This document shows, one piece after another, positions 16,572 to 25,057 of a stretch of DNA of 64,000 nt. The notes under the pieces were generated by a model. The model did not search any database and was not told where the DNA came from. It saw only the letters and a list, made by a program, of their open reading frames with translations. Origin of the DNA: a virus. Position 1 is the stretch's first letter, and each line of letters starts with the position of its first letter. Both the position numbers and the translations under genes were made by a program. Where the stretch lies: the IMG/VR virus record IMGVR_UViG_3300006037_000005, positions 1 to 64,000 of that record; one strand, given 5' to 3'.

Positions 16572-18620
16572 ATGGCTAACGAGATTAAAGAATCGCTAAA
16601 ATTTTTTGACAGATCATTATCAAACATGGTTGTTGAATCAATAACCAATGTTGGTAAGGACAAGGTTTATCGTTTGCGTGGTATGTGTGCCGATTTCAGC
16701 GGAGAACTTAATGAAAACGGTAGATATTATGTTCCAGAAAATTATCTTCCTTTAGTAGAAAATTTGCAACCATTAATACAAAAGAATAAACTTGTTGGTG
16801 AAACAGAGCATCCAAAATCTGATGAAGAATATGATCTTGATCTGAAAAAGGAACTTTCTCACATCATAACTAAACTTTGGTATGATGAAGTTAAAAAACA
16901 GGTTTGGATAGAAGTTGAATTGTTGCCAACACAATCTGGTAAGAACATAATGACTTATGTTGATAGAGGAATTCCGATTTCCATATCATCAAGAGCAGAG
17001 GGTTTTGTTGGTAAAGATGGGAAAACGATACTTGATAGAATTATAACTTTTGATATAGTATGGGAACCAGGTTTCAAAGATGCAAAACTTGAAATCATCT
17101 GTGAACACCTTACTAAAAAGAATCAATTAACAATCTGCAGAGAAAAAAATAATATGGAAAATAATAAAACACCATTGCAAATCCTTGAAGAAAAATTCAC
17201 AAATCAGTTACAAGAAATAAAAAGTCAAGTATCTGAAATGAAAATGACTTCTATTAAACATACCAAAAATTTAGCTGAAGTTAAAACTGCTATAAACTCT
17301 ACCCAAAAGAAAATTAGCAAAATATCCAAATTCAGAAAAATATCAGAAGGTCTTGAAAAAATAGAAATTCTGAAAAATTCTGAAGGTAAAGAAATTTCTT
17401 TCTTTGAAGATAAGCTTTCAGTTAATGATGTTTTCTCTATAGATGGAGTTAACTATATCATAAGAGAAGTCGAAGATGCAAAGGAAGAAGACAATAATGG
17501 TACAGATGAACCTATTGTTTACAGATACAAAACTAATGATGGTGAAAATGATGTAGTATTTTTATCAAATGCAAAAGGTGAAGTTTTCAAAACTGATGGA
17601 GAAACTGTCGAAAAAGAGGAAGAAAAAGAAGGCATAACTGAAGCCTTGGAATCAAATCCAATTTTTGCTAAACTGTTTGCTCACATAGATTCTGTTACGG
17701 AATCTCACAATAAAATGGTTGATGAAGTTAATGGTCAATCAGAGAAAATACAAGGTATTCTTGACTATTGTAACCACCAAGATGAAATTCTATCTTCATT
17801 GTCTGATGATACTGAATCTTTATCAGATGTCGTTAACAAATTGGTTGGTCATATAGAGAATGATATAAGAGAGTTTATCAATGAATTGGCTGATCAAAAC
17901 GATCAGATTGTTGATTTTGTTAATGATTTAGCCGACAAATCTGATGAAATAGTTGATTTTAACAATGATCTAGCTGATGATGCTGACAAGAAAACAGATT
18001 TTGTTAATGATATAGCAGAATATCTAGACAAGGGTACAGAAGAAATTAATCCAATCCTTGGCAAAAAGGAAGAAATAAAAGAAAATAAAGAGAATATTTT
18101 ATCTCTTACAAAGAAATTTAGTGACAAAATTGCAAATATTGGAGAATCAGTTAAAAAACAGAGAGCTGATAGAGAAGAGATTTCAATTGCCACTAAATAC
18201 GCAACCTATGATTCAATGGGTGAAGAATTGAAATCAAGATTTAAAAGCCTTGGCGGTGATCAAAGATCACTTGTTAATGAAAGTATTTCTAAATTAAGAT
18301 TCATCACACCAGAAAAAATCGAGGAAATATTTGTTGATGCGGAAAAATCACAAAAGAACACGAAATTCTTGGTTGGAGTTTCAGAATCTCATAGAAAGAT
18401 ATGGGAATCTTTAGATCCAAACAGTAAAAGAAATATAGTTTCTTTGGTTTCATTGAGGAATATTAACAATGATGCTGAAATAGAGACTATTATTGAACAA
18501 TACAACACAGGTGGTTCAAGAATTTCAGAATCTTTCAATGGTGTAAATAACAACCAAGCAGAGGATTTTGATGGCCTAGGATATACTGATGCTGATATTG
18601 ATCGTGCTTTGGGGTTATAA
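16572..18620 (+). CDS. Prohead protease fused to scaffold/core protein (gp21-gp22-like)
   Basis: 682 aa. Residues 1-190 match T4 gp21-type proteases of herpesvirus-like fold: NENGRYYVPENYLPLVE, catalytic His in GETEHPKSD, and catalytic Ser in PISISSRAEG. From about residue 195 the protein becomes Glu/Lys/Asp-rich coiled coil like a scaffold, including four 14-residue repeats. Scattered I/V-x-E-S/G/A motifs (ISEG, ITEA, VTES, VNES, VSES, ISES) suit self-digestion during maturation. In T4 these are two genes. An in-frame ATG at 17154 preceded by AATAAT could give the scaffold alone. The capsid gene follows. Confidence 0.88.
   Translation: MANEIKESLKFFDRSLSNMVVESITNVGKDKVYRLRGMCADFSGELNENGRYYVPENYLPLVENLQPLIQKNKLVGETEHPKSDEEYDLDLKKELSHIITKLWYDEVKKQVWIEVELLPTQSGKNIMTYVDRGIPISISSRAEGFVGKDGKTILDRIITFDIVWEPGFKDAKLEIICEHLTKKNQLTICREKNNMENNKTPLQILEEKFTNQLQEIKSQVSEMKMTSIKHTKNLAEVKTAINSTQKKISKISKFRKISEGLEKIEILKNSEGKEISFFEDKLSVNDVFSIDGVNYIIREVEDAKEEDNNGTDEPIVYRYKTNDGENDVVFLSNAKGEVFKTDGETVEKEEEKEGITEALESNPIFAKLFAHIDSVTESHNKMVDEVNGQSEKIQGILDYCNHQDEILSSLSDDTESLSDVVNKLVGHIENDIREFINELADQNDQIVDFVNDLADKSDEIVDFNNDLADDADKKTDFVNDIAEYLDKGTEEINPILGKKEEIKENKENILSLTKKFSDKIANIGESVKKQRADREEISIATKYATYDSMGEELKSRFKSLGGDQRSLVNESISKLRFITPEKIEEIFVDAEKSQKNTKFLVGVSESHRKIWESLDPNSKRNIVSLVSLRNINNDAEIETIIEQYNTGGSRISESFNGVNNNQAEDFDGLGYTDADIDRALGL
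17154..18620 (+). other. Possible nested scaffold start within the protease-scaffold gene
   Basis: Met195, in the same frame, opens the scaffold part (MENNKTPLQILEEKF) and has the A/T-rich AAAAATAAT leader typical of starts here. A separate scaffold product in excess over protease would resemble the nested lambda C/Nu3 pair. No direct proof. Confidence 0.4.
17874..18041 (+). repeat. Four 14-residue repeats in the scaffold
   Basis: Four consecutive 42-bp units encode F-x-N-D/E-I/L-A-D/E plus seven residues: FINELADQNDQIVD, FVNDLADKSDEIVD, FNNDLADDADKKTD, FVNDIAEYLDKGTE. Fourteen residues is two heptads, so this forms a regular coiled-coil rod. Confidence 0.85.
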
Positions 18621-18630
18621 AAAAACAACA

Positions 18631-18638
18631 AATAAATA
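18631..18638 (+). promoter_or_regulatory. AATAAATA late-promoter-like box before capsid gene
   Basis: Lies 34 bp upstream of the capsid ATG, between the scaffold stop and the capsid start. It would allow extra capsid transcription. Confidence 0.45.
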
Positions 18639-18672
18639 AATTTTAAATTCAACAAATCGAAAAAAGACAAAA

Positions 18673-20364
18673 ATGGCTAAAAATTTAGTTACGGAAAAAT
18701 TGGTCGAGAAATGGTCTGATAAGATCAGAAAAGTTCTCGATAGCGAATCGAAATTCAAAAGGATTTCAGAATCAAAATTGAGTAAAATCGCAGAAATGTG
18801 TAATACTCGTATGTTAAGTACAAGGGTACAAGAAAGTTCTGGTGCTTACGGAATGGCACAAGTTGGTGGTATCCCAGGTAAAGGTGCTTTTGCTTTTGGT
18901 AACAATCCATCTGCAGGCAGTGCAGGATTTTATTCTACAAAAGGATCTGGCGAAGCAATGGGCAATTTGTTCGGTGTATTCATCGAAGTTGTTGCAAATA
19001 CAATCGGTTTCGATCTATTGCCTATGGTCCCTATGACCAAATCTTCTGGAACAATCTATATTGCTGAGCCAATCTACGCTGATGGTAAGATGGATTCTTC
19101 TACTAATAAACCACTTGTTATCCAAGTAGCTGGTACTGCAGTTGGTACTGCACCAAACCTAGTAAATGGTACTGCATATGACCTAGTTAATACTGCTGGT
19201 GCACAAATCGCTTCAGTTACTTTTGTCGGTAAAGAAAGATTAAGAGGAAATCTTGTATTCAGAATTGGTGCAGTAGATCCAGCTTATTCTACTGCTACAA
19301 CGCCAGATTTGTTTGATACAGCAGTTAATGGTTCACGTATTGGTACTTTTACTAATGCTATGACATTTACTGCCGCTTCGGTTGATTATGTTGCTGGTTT
19401 CACTAACTTTATCGCTGGATATTCTGGAGCAGGTTTAAATGACGCTGATGCTTGGACATTAAACAGAGGTAATGGTGCACAATATGGTAAGGCAATGTCA
19501 AGACAAACTGGTGAAGGTACTTACTACCGTTCTTTGGGTGTAAAAAACTGGTCTAGAAATTACTCTGCTGAAACGGTTCATGTTGATATCGAGTATACTA
19601 CCGAACAAATCCAAGATATGAAAATGGATATGGGAGAGGATGCTATTGCGTTTGGTGATTCAATTTTGCAAAACGAATTAACTCAACATATCAACGAACA
19701 CATTCTTGGTAGAATTTTCGCACTGGGATGGCAGAACCATTATGACATGTATAAAGCTAATGGCTTTAATTTGAATACTCTATTAGATGTAAATACTAAT
19801 ACTGGTGCTTCTAAATCTTATTTGGGTGCTTCTGATTCATTGCTTACAATTCCTGGACAAGGTGGTGTGTTACCATCTACTGGTGCAATCTCTGAAAATT
19901 TAAGTACTATACAGAGAAGGATCATAACTCGTATGATGTATGCTTCTGGTGTGATCAACAACAGATCAAGAAGAGGTCGTGGTGATAAGGCAGTTATGAA
20001 CACACACTTCGCTTCAGCAGTAAAAGATGTTAGAGGTTATTCATATGCCCCATTCCCCAATGATTTGAATGATGGTAATTTGGCTCATATTGGTAGTTTA
20101 TACAATATTGATATTTATGAAGATCCTATGATGGATTTGAATGATGGCAGATTATCAGTATTCAGAAAAGGTAATGAAAAAGATCCAGGTGCTAAATTCT
20201 GTCCTTTCATACTTGCTGAAAAAATTGATACTATTGCTGAATTAACAATGGCCCCTAAATCAGCATTGAAATCAAGATATTCAATCGTTGAGGCTGGTAG
20301 TCAACCACAATTGAATTATTTGACAATGGAGATCCAAGAAGCTAATGGCTATTCAGTTGTTTAA
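18673..20364 (+). CDS. Major capsid protein (gp23-like)
   Basis: 563 aa, near T4 gp23 (521 aa). It has a charged N-terminal propeptide (VEKWSDKIRKVL) and then ISES (E33) and VQES (E54), candidate protease sites comparable to the T4 cut at E65. The HK97-fold body follows, with IGFDLLPMVPMTKSSGTIY and RGYSYAPFPNDLNDG and the terminal LTMEIQEANGYSVV. Thr/Gly/Ala-rich loops around residues 150-250 form the inserted domain. Codons look more C-containing than in neighbours, as expected for high expression. A strong terminator follows. Confidence 0.93.
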   Translation: MAKNLVTEKLVEKWSDKIRKVLDSESKFKRISESKLSKIAEMCNTRMLSTRVQESSGAYGMAQVGGIPGKGAFAFGNNPSAGSAGFYSTKGSGEAMGNLFGVFIEVVANTIGFDLLPMVPMTKSSGTIYIAEPIYADGKMDSSTNKPLVIQVAGTAVGTAPNLVNGTAYDLVNTAGAQIASVTFVGKERLRGNLVFRIGAVDPAYSTATTPDLFDTAVNGSRIGTFTNAMTFTAASVDYVAGFTNFIAGYSGAGLNDADAWTLNRGNGAQYGKAMSRQTGEGTYYRSLGVKNWSRNYSAETVHVDIEYTTEQIQDMKMDMGEDAIAFGDSILQNELTQHINEHILGRIFALGWQNHYDMYKANGFNLNTLLDVNTNTGASKSYLGASDSLLTIPGQGGVLPSTGAISENLSTIQRRIITRMMYASGVINNRSRRGRGDKAVMNTHFASAVKDVRGYSYAPFPNDLNDGNLAHIGSLYNIDIYEDPMMDLNDGRLSVFRKGNEKDPGAKFCPFILAEKIDTIAELTMAPKSALKSRYSIVEAGSQPQLNYLTMEIQEANGYSVV

Positions 20365-20387
20365 TAGAAATTTATAATAAACCTTAT

Positions 20388-20417
20388 AAAAAGGCTAACC
20401 AATTGGTTAGCCTTTTT
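20388..20417. terminator. Terminator after the capsid gene
   Basis: A perfect 30-bp palindrome with arms AAAAAGGCTAACCAA and TTGGTTAGCCTTTTT. The next gene is also +, so it needs its own promoter; TATAATAAATCC just before it is a candidate. Confidence 0.9.
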
Positions 20418-20463
20418 TGTTTTTTATAAAAGATCAGATAGAACTATAATAAATCCAAAAATT

Positions 20464-21072
20464 ATGAAAATCTCAATTATATTTCTGTTTCTGCTATGTG
20501 CACAAACTTTAGCACAACAATCGGATACAATTTTTTCAACCAAGATTTTGAAATGTATATATGATACAAAATTGAAATATCCAAGATTTATTCAATACAA
20601 ACTATATAAAGGTGGTGGTGATTGTGATAGATCCAAATTTAGATTCTTGTCTTGTGATTGGACTGCTTCAAATTCTGATTATATTAATTCTGGTTATGAT
20701 AGAGGACATTTGGCTAATGCTGAGGATTTTGCTTCTGACTGTGGAAAAGAATCTCTAACTTTCTGGTATTATAATGTTGTACCACAGACACACATTTTCA
20801 ATGCTGGCATATTTAAAAAACATGAAACTTTGGTAAGGTATGATTCACAAAATGATTCACTTTTAATAATCTATATAAATACACCTTCGGAAGATATCAT
20901 AGGTAGAGGTGTTCATAAAATAAAAAATACTTATAAAATCGTGCAGTCGCTTTCCACAAAGAAAATTTTATATTGTATAAGATTCACAGATGAACCAAAT
21001 CCAAAACAAGAAGATTGCGACATCGGAACTATCACTAAAGAATCTGGAGTTGGATTTGATATTAAAAGATAA
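20464..21072 (+). CDS. Secreted DRGH-family DNA/RNA non-specific endonuclease
   Basis: 202 aa. Residues 1-18 form a signal peptide (hydrophobic core IIFLFLLC, cleavage near TLAQQ). The NucA/EndA ββα-metal motif follows: DRGHLAN at residues 79-85 with catalytic His82, then YYNVVPQTHIFNAG supplying the metal-binding Asn. Six or more cysteines suit an oxidising periplasm. It would act outside the cytoplasm, for instance on incoming or released DNA. It is a lone + gene after the capsid terminator and faces the long - block. Confidence 0.88.
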   Translation: MKISIIFLFLLCAQTLAQQSDTIFSTKILKCIYDTKLKYPRFIQYKLYKGGGDCDRSKFRFLSCDWTASNSDYINSGYDRGHLANAEDFASDCGKESLTFWYYNVVPQTHIFNAGIFKKHETLVRYDSQNDSLLIIYINTPSEDIIGRGVHKIKNTYKIVQSLSTKKILYCIRFTDEPNPKQEDCDIGTITKESGVGFDIKR

Positions 21073-21076
21073 TAAT

Positions 21077-21661
21077 TTATCTTATTATCTTTAAGTGTAA
21101 TCCGTGTGATTCACACACTACATCACCTATTCTTGGCTCAACATTATCAAGTGTTATATGATCTTCCGTAATATAACATTCAAAAGATTTTTCATAAAAA
21201 TATCCATTTATCGGTTTATTTTTGTTTATAATAACAAACCAATCATCATACTTTCTATTATGATGGAATTTGGCTTTAATCAATGGTTTAATGAATTGAT
21301 TAGGTATTTTCCAATATCCACTAAGTGGTGTGCCATATAAACTTCTGCAATCATCTATAATAGTTGTCACAAATTTAGAAGTAACAATTCTATTATTCGG
21401 TAATTTGTATCTCTTTCTTGACAATATACAGATTGATAAGTCGTTACCAAGTGCATCAACCAAAAAAGGTTCACCATGTTGTATAATTTTCTCTTTCTCG
21501 GTTTTCCTAGATGTACCAAAGTATTCAATATCAAAAACAGAATGGCCTTCAAACAACTTTGGATTTTGTGGTTTCGCCCAGTTCCTTTCTATTTGATCTT
21601 CTTTTAAGGATTTTAGATATTCTTCTAGACCTTTATAATCAATCCAATATTTTAATTTCAT
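21077..21661 (-). CDS. Hypothetical protein (194 aa)
   Basis: An unrecognised basic protein, last gene of the first - block, overlapping the upstream gene by 23 bp. It has aromatic, beta-rich blocks and no metal or nucleotide motif. Confidence 0.75.
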   Translation of the reverse strand: MKLKYWIDYKGLEEYLKSLKEDQIERNWAKPQNPKLFEGHSVFDIEYFGTSRKTEKEKIIQHGEPFLVDALGNDLSICILSRKRYKLPNNRIVTSKFVTTIIDDCRSLYGTPLSGYWKIPNQFIKPLIKAKFHHNRKYDDWFVIINKNKPINGYFYEKSFECYITEDHITLDNVEPRIGDVVCESHGLHLKIIR

Positions 21662-22265
21662 GGCTCTCTGTTTTTACTATTTCAATTAATTTTTTAAGAC
21701 AAGCTAGTTCTGCTTCTTTATAAATATCATACTCACATGAATCAGCAATACATTTCTTGCCATTCCCATTGTATTGATTTATTTTCCATTTATACCATAC
21801 AAAATCTTCTGCCTGTTGGGTAATACCTTCCAATTTGTACACATCTCTAAACCAATCAAAAACCTGTTGATATAAGGGTGCTGTACAAACCCACATATGA
21901 TCACTATTTCTGTCTGAATTTTTAATACCTCTATTTTTTGTATAAATATTAAAAGAATTTACATAATGAACCGCTAGGCAAGGTTCATCAAATCCTAACT
22001 CTTTTAATTTCAAGGCTGTGTCATAAGGGATAAATAGTTCTTCGAGGTATGTTTTTTGTTGTGGTAATGAAAAATGTATCTTGGTTACATTTTTACCATC
22101 GTGTTCAATATACCAGTCATTACTAACTATATGTTCGATGCCATCCATGGTAATGAATTTGTATTTTGAATATTCAAGTTTACCCCAACAATCGTGACCA
22201 TCCTCTATTGCACCAATTCTAACAAGAGCACAATCCTTTACAGATTCTATTATAATATCTTTCAT
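21639..22265 (-). CDS. Conserved Bacteroidetes-phage protein (208 aa)
   Basis: Contains IPYDTALKLKELGFDEPCLA, a W-x-C-T-A-P segment and then YQQVFDWFRDVYKL, followed by a C-terminal YKEAELACLKKLIEIV helix. I recognise this set from many small uncharacterised proteins of Bacteroidetes phages. Function is unknown. The start at 22265 is chosen because its ATGA overlaps the upstream stop. Confidence 0.85.
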   Translation of the reverse strand: MKDIIIESVKDCALVRIGAIEDGHDCWGKLEYSKYKFITMDGIEHIVSNDWYIEHDGKNVTKIHFSLPQQKTYLEELFIPYDTALKLKELGFDEPCLAVHYVNSFNIYTKNRGIKNSDRNSDHMWVCTAPLYQQVFDWFRDVYKLEGITQQAEDFVWYKWKINQYNGNGKKCIADSCEYDIYKEAELACLKKLIEIVKTESHEIKILD

Positions 22266-22747
22266 AATTTCCATCCACTGTGCTTATCTTGACAACATTT
22301 CTTGTATTTCAAATTTGAACCACAAAGACACTTGTCATTTCTTTTGGTATTAGAAAATTTTTGAAGTTCAAGAATTCTTTCCTTTCTAATATTTGATTGT
22401 ATCTCCGCCTCGATTCTGATTTCCTCCTCAAGACCTGCATCAGATTCTATTATCTCTTGGTATTCTTGTGGTTTCAGAATTTCGTGCAATGATTTGTGGA
22501 GAGATCCTCTGTTGATGAAATTGAAATTACCATAAAATCTTTTAAAATTTTCGGTTCTATATTTTGCATAACGAAGTCTCTGCTCCTGTATTTTATTCCT
22601 ATCCACGGAGGAATAATCAATATTAGGGTTATGCTGTGTACCACAAACATTGCAAGTTTTATCCTTGTTATTGGTACGTTCAAATATCTCGAAGTCATCA
22701 CAATTTGAACAATATTCCCTATAAAATATCTTATTTCTTATTGGCAT
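22262..22747 (-). CDS. Zinc-binding protein with SEC-C motif
   Basis: 161 aa. The N-terminus holds a zinc ribbon (CSNC ... CNVCG). The C-terminus is a SEC-C motif (CLCGSNLKYKKCC), as in the SecA tail, which binds zinc and can bind other proteins. The middle carries NRGSLHKS encoded by a 24-nt stretch identical to one at 29657-29680. Role unknown; a protein-protein adaptor is plausible. Confidence 0.82.
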   Translation of the reverse strand: MPIRNKIFYREYCSNCDDFEIFERTNNKDKTCNVCGTQHNPNIDYSSVDRNKIQEQRLRYAKYRTENFKRFYGNFNFINRGSLHKSLHEILKPQEYQEIIESDAGLEEEIRIEAEIQSNIRKERILELQKFSNTKRNDKCLCGSNLKYKKCCQDKHSGWKL

Positions 22748-22782
22748 AATATTTTCTTTTTAATATACATTCAAATTCGATT

Positions 22783-23475
22783 CTAGAAATTTTCGTTTGT
22801 TACAATTAGATCAAATTCAGATTTGTGTAATAGACCTAAATCTATTTCGTCTTGCTTAAATCTTCTTGTAGCAGAATCAGCATCCAATCTTTCTTCTAAT
22901 CTCTTTAATCTAACTTTTGGATCTATATCAAGCAATATACAGAAACATTTATCTTTGATTCCCTGTGGTAGAGATCTGAAAGATTTTGGTGAAAATATAA
23001 ATAAATTCGAATTTTCGAAATTTTCTTTTGTTAAACCATATTTCCAGCCATTATGTTCTTGTTGTTCAAGGAATTCTAAGGAATCAAATTCCTCGCTTGA
23101 TATGAAATTGTAGTCTTTACCATCAATTTCTAAATCCCTCTTTGGTCTTGTGGTGTGGTTTATACCAAAGACATAATTTTTGGATTCATATCTTTCTCTC
23201 AATGTGTCTTTTCCAGATGCACCACCACCAACGATTATGATCTTCTGTCTGGATTTTACAGAATTCGCCATTATTACACCAGCATAGAACATTTGCTTTA
23301 GATTCGTTAAAAAACTCTGATCTGGTGTATCCTGTATTAAATCTGAGGCAACTTCTCCTATTAGTGACATGGTTTCTTCTTTCGTTATATCAAATACCTT
23401 CTCCCCATGAAGATATTCTATTCTATCGACTATGGTTTGTATTATTGAATTAGTCTTTCCCATTGTTTTATTCAT
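22783..23475 (-). CDS. Guanylate-kinase-like (d)NMP kinase with N-terminal extension
   Basis: 230 aa. After about 75 residues of unknown helical sequence comes a P-loop (IIIVGGGASGKDTL, residues 80-93). The guanylate-kinase signature TTRPKRDLEIDGKDYNFIS follows, then the lid/Arg region RLKRLEERL. It probably phosphorylates (d)GMP or a related nucleotide to feed phage DNA synthesis. The ATG overlaps the upstream stop. Confidence 0.85.
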   Translation of the reverse strand: MNKTMGKTNSIIQTIVDRIEYLHGEKVFDITKEETMSLIGEVASDLIQDTPDQSFLTNLKQMFYAGVIMANSVKSRQKIIIVGGGASGKDTLRERYESKNYVFGINHTTRPKRDLEIDGKDYNFISSEEFDSLEFLEQQEHNGWKYGLTKENFENSNLFIFSPKSFRSLPQGIKDKCFCILLDIDPKVRLKRLEERLDADSATRRFKQDEIDLGLLHKSEFDLIVTNENF

Positions 23476-23762
23476 TAAGTATCCTCTCTTTTAATATTTT
23501 CAATTTTTATGATGGTAGTATCCGTAAATATGCTAACCGACTGTTTAGACTGTATTTCATGGAAATTGAACCCATGGTTGTTAGTCATCAAATTAATAGC
23601 TATATGTAGATTATCAGATATTAAAAAACCATCTTTCATTGTTTCCTCTATACAGATTCTAAATATCTCCTCGAATTCTTCGAAAGTAAATTCTTTTTCG
23701 TGAGTTAAGAATAGGTAACTATTGCTTTCGTATCCTTGATAATGAATTCTGTATATGTTCAT
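23475..23762 (-). CDS. Hypothetical protein (95 aa)
   Basis: A small alpha/beta protein whose reading frame overlaps both neighbours by 1-4 bp. No recognised motif. Confidence 0.7.
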   Translation of the reverse strand: MNIYRIHYQGYESNSYLFLTHEKEFTFEEFEEIFRICIEETMKDGFLISDNLHIAINLMTNNHGFNFHEIQSKQSVSIFTDTTIIKIENIKREDT

Positions 23763-24007
23763 TTATTGAAAGTTTTTCTGTTAAGAATATAGTCTGTTGG
23801 TGTCTTATAGTAATAATTGTTTTTACCTGATATATGAAATTCTTCATATAATGTTAGTTTAACAATATCTTTATATTCTTCTAATACGACTTTATCCAAA
23901 TCCCATATGTATATCAACAGATGACATATTCCGACAAACAATACAACCAATATTAAAGAGAATATAACAAACATAGTTCTTAGAATTGGAATTACTATGT
24001 ATTTCAT
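23759..24007 (-). CDS. Small membrane protein (82 aa)
   Basis: A long hydrophobic segment at residues 4-33 (IPILRTMFVIFSLILVVLF and on) is followed by a charged tail. It is probably one or two membrane passes. Function is unknown. Confidence 0.72.
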   Translation of the reverse strand: MKYIVIPILRTMFVIFSLILVVLFVGICHLLIYIWDLDKVVLEEYKDIVKLTLYEEFHISGKNNYYYKTPTDYILNRKTFNK

Positions 24008-24013
24008 ATATAA

Positions 24014-25057
24014 TTATTTCTTTTTGAATCGTTTAAACCATTTTTCAAATCCGTGGAATATATATACCCCTGAGTGGTGACAAGCTTGGTGTATTAAATG
24101 TTTAACCTCCTCCTCGCTATAGCTTCTTTCTTGTTGCCACTTAGCACCAAATTCAGCACATTTTAACATTCTATTGGCTTGAGTTTTAGTTTCTAAAGAA
24201 TTAAATGAAAACTTCATTGTATTTTCAATATAATCTTTACTAGCTTCTTCAAGTGTTTGTTGTTTAGACCCAGTTTGTTGACTCATAGTGTCCCAGTCAT
24301 TAGACATTTCTTCAATTTCTGAATCAACCCTTTTGATTGAATCTTCAAAAGTTTTACCAGTATGAGTAATTGTAATTCCCCTTTCAAGTTCTTCTTTCGG
24401 ATTTTGCCTTATAGCAGTGCTTCTGGATAGCCTTAAATTATATTCTCCATATGTTATCTTTTCTTCAAACCAAGAATATTGAAAATTTTTCCTATCCCAA
24501 CCATCTGGATCTAACACTGTGACTTGTGAATATTGTTTCTGCCATTCTTCAGATGTTTTTAATTCTTCTTTTTGGATAATTGTTTTGTAAATACTTCTAC
24601 AAAGAATTGTATTATACCAAGCTCTATCCGTAACATCTTTTACTTTTTGAACTTCAACAAATTCAAGTTGTGAATTATCACAAAACCATTTTAGAAACTC
24701 ATCTGATATAGGCTGTACACCATCTTTGATTAAGTCTTCATTGTTTGTTAGAATGATTTTCTGAGTCCATTGGGGAGTTACACTATATAATTTCAATGTT
24801 TTGGGGCATTTAGCGAATTTATTTTCTTTTGGCAAATAATACCAATCCCCTTCTTTAATTTCTTCATTGGAAGTGATATAGATGTTTCTTGCAAATATTC
24901 TTTTTCCAGATCCTTTTGGTTTATCATATAAAATCCATTTGGATCTATCAACATTCAAGGATTTATTATGGTGGTCATAATCATCTGGTGCTTTTAATGT
25001 GACATGTAACCTACTTGGTTTGTCTGTTGATAATACAAAAATGTTTTTCTCCATCAT
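24014..25057 (-). CDS. Conserved Bacteroidetes-phage protein (347 aa)
   Basis: It combines short conserved blocks I know from uncharacterised Bacteroidetes-phage proteins: EIKEGDWYYLPKENKFAKC, TILTNNEDLIKDGVQPISD, ILCRSIYK, DPDGWDRKNFQYSWFEE and AEFGAKWQQERSYSEEEV. It shares the first blocks with the 53643-54269 gene, so the two are distant relatives. No catalytic motif is visible. Confidence 0.82.
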   Translation of the reverse strand: MMEKNIFVLSTDKPSRLHVTLKAPDDYDHHNKSLNVDRSKWILYDKPKGSGKRIFARNIYITSNEEIKEGDWYYLPKENKFAKCPKTLKLYSVTPQWTQKIILTNNEDLIKDGVQPISDEFLKWFCDNSQLEFVEVQKVKDVTDRAWYNTILCRSIYKTIIQKEELKTSEEWQKQYSQVTVLDPDGWDRKNFQYSWFEEKITYGEYNLRLSRSTAIRQNPKEELERGITITHTGKTFEDSIKRVDSEIEEMSNDWDTMSQQTGSKQQTLEEASKDYIENTMKFSFNSLETKTQANRMLKCAEFGAKWQQERSYSEEEVKHLIHQACHHSGVYIFHGFEKWFKRFKKK

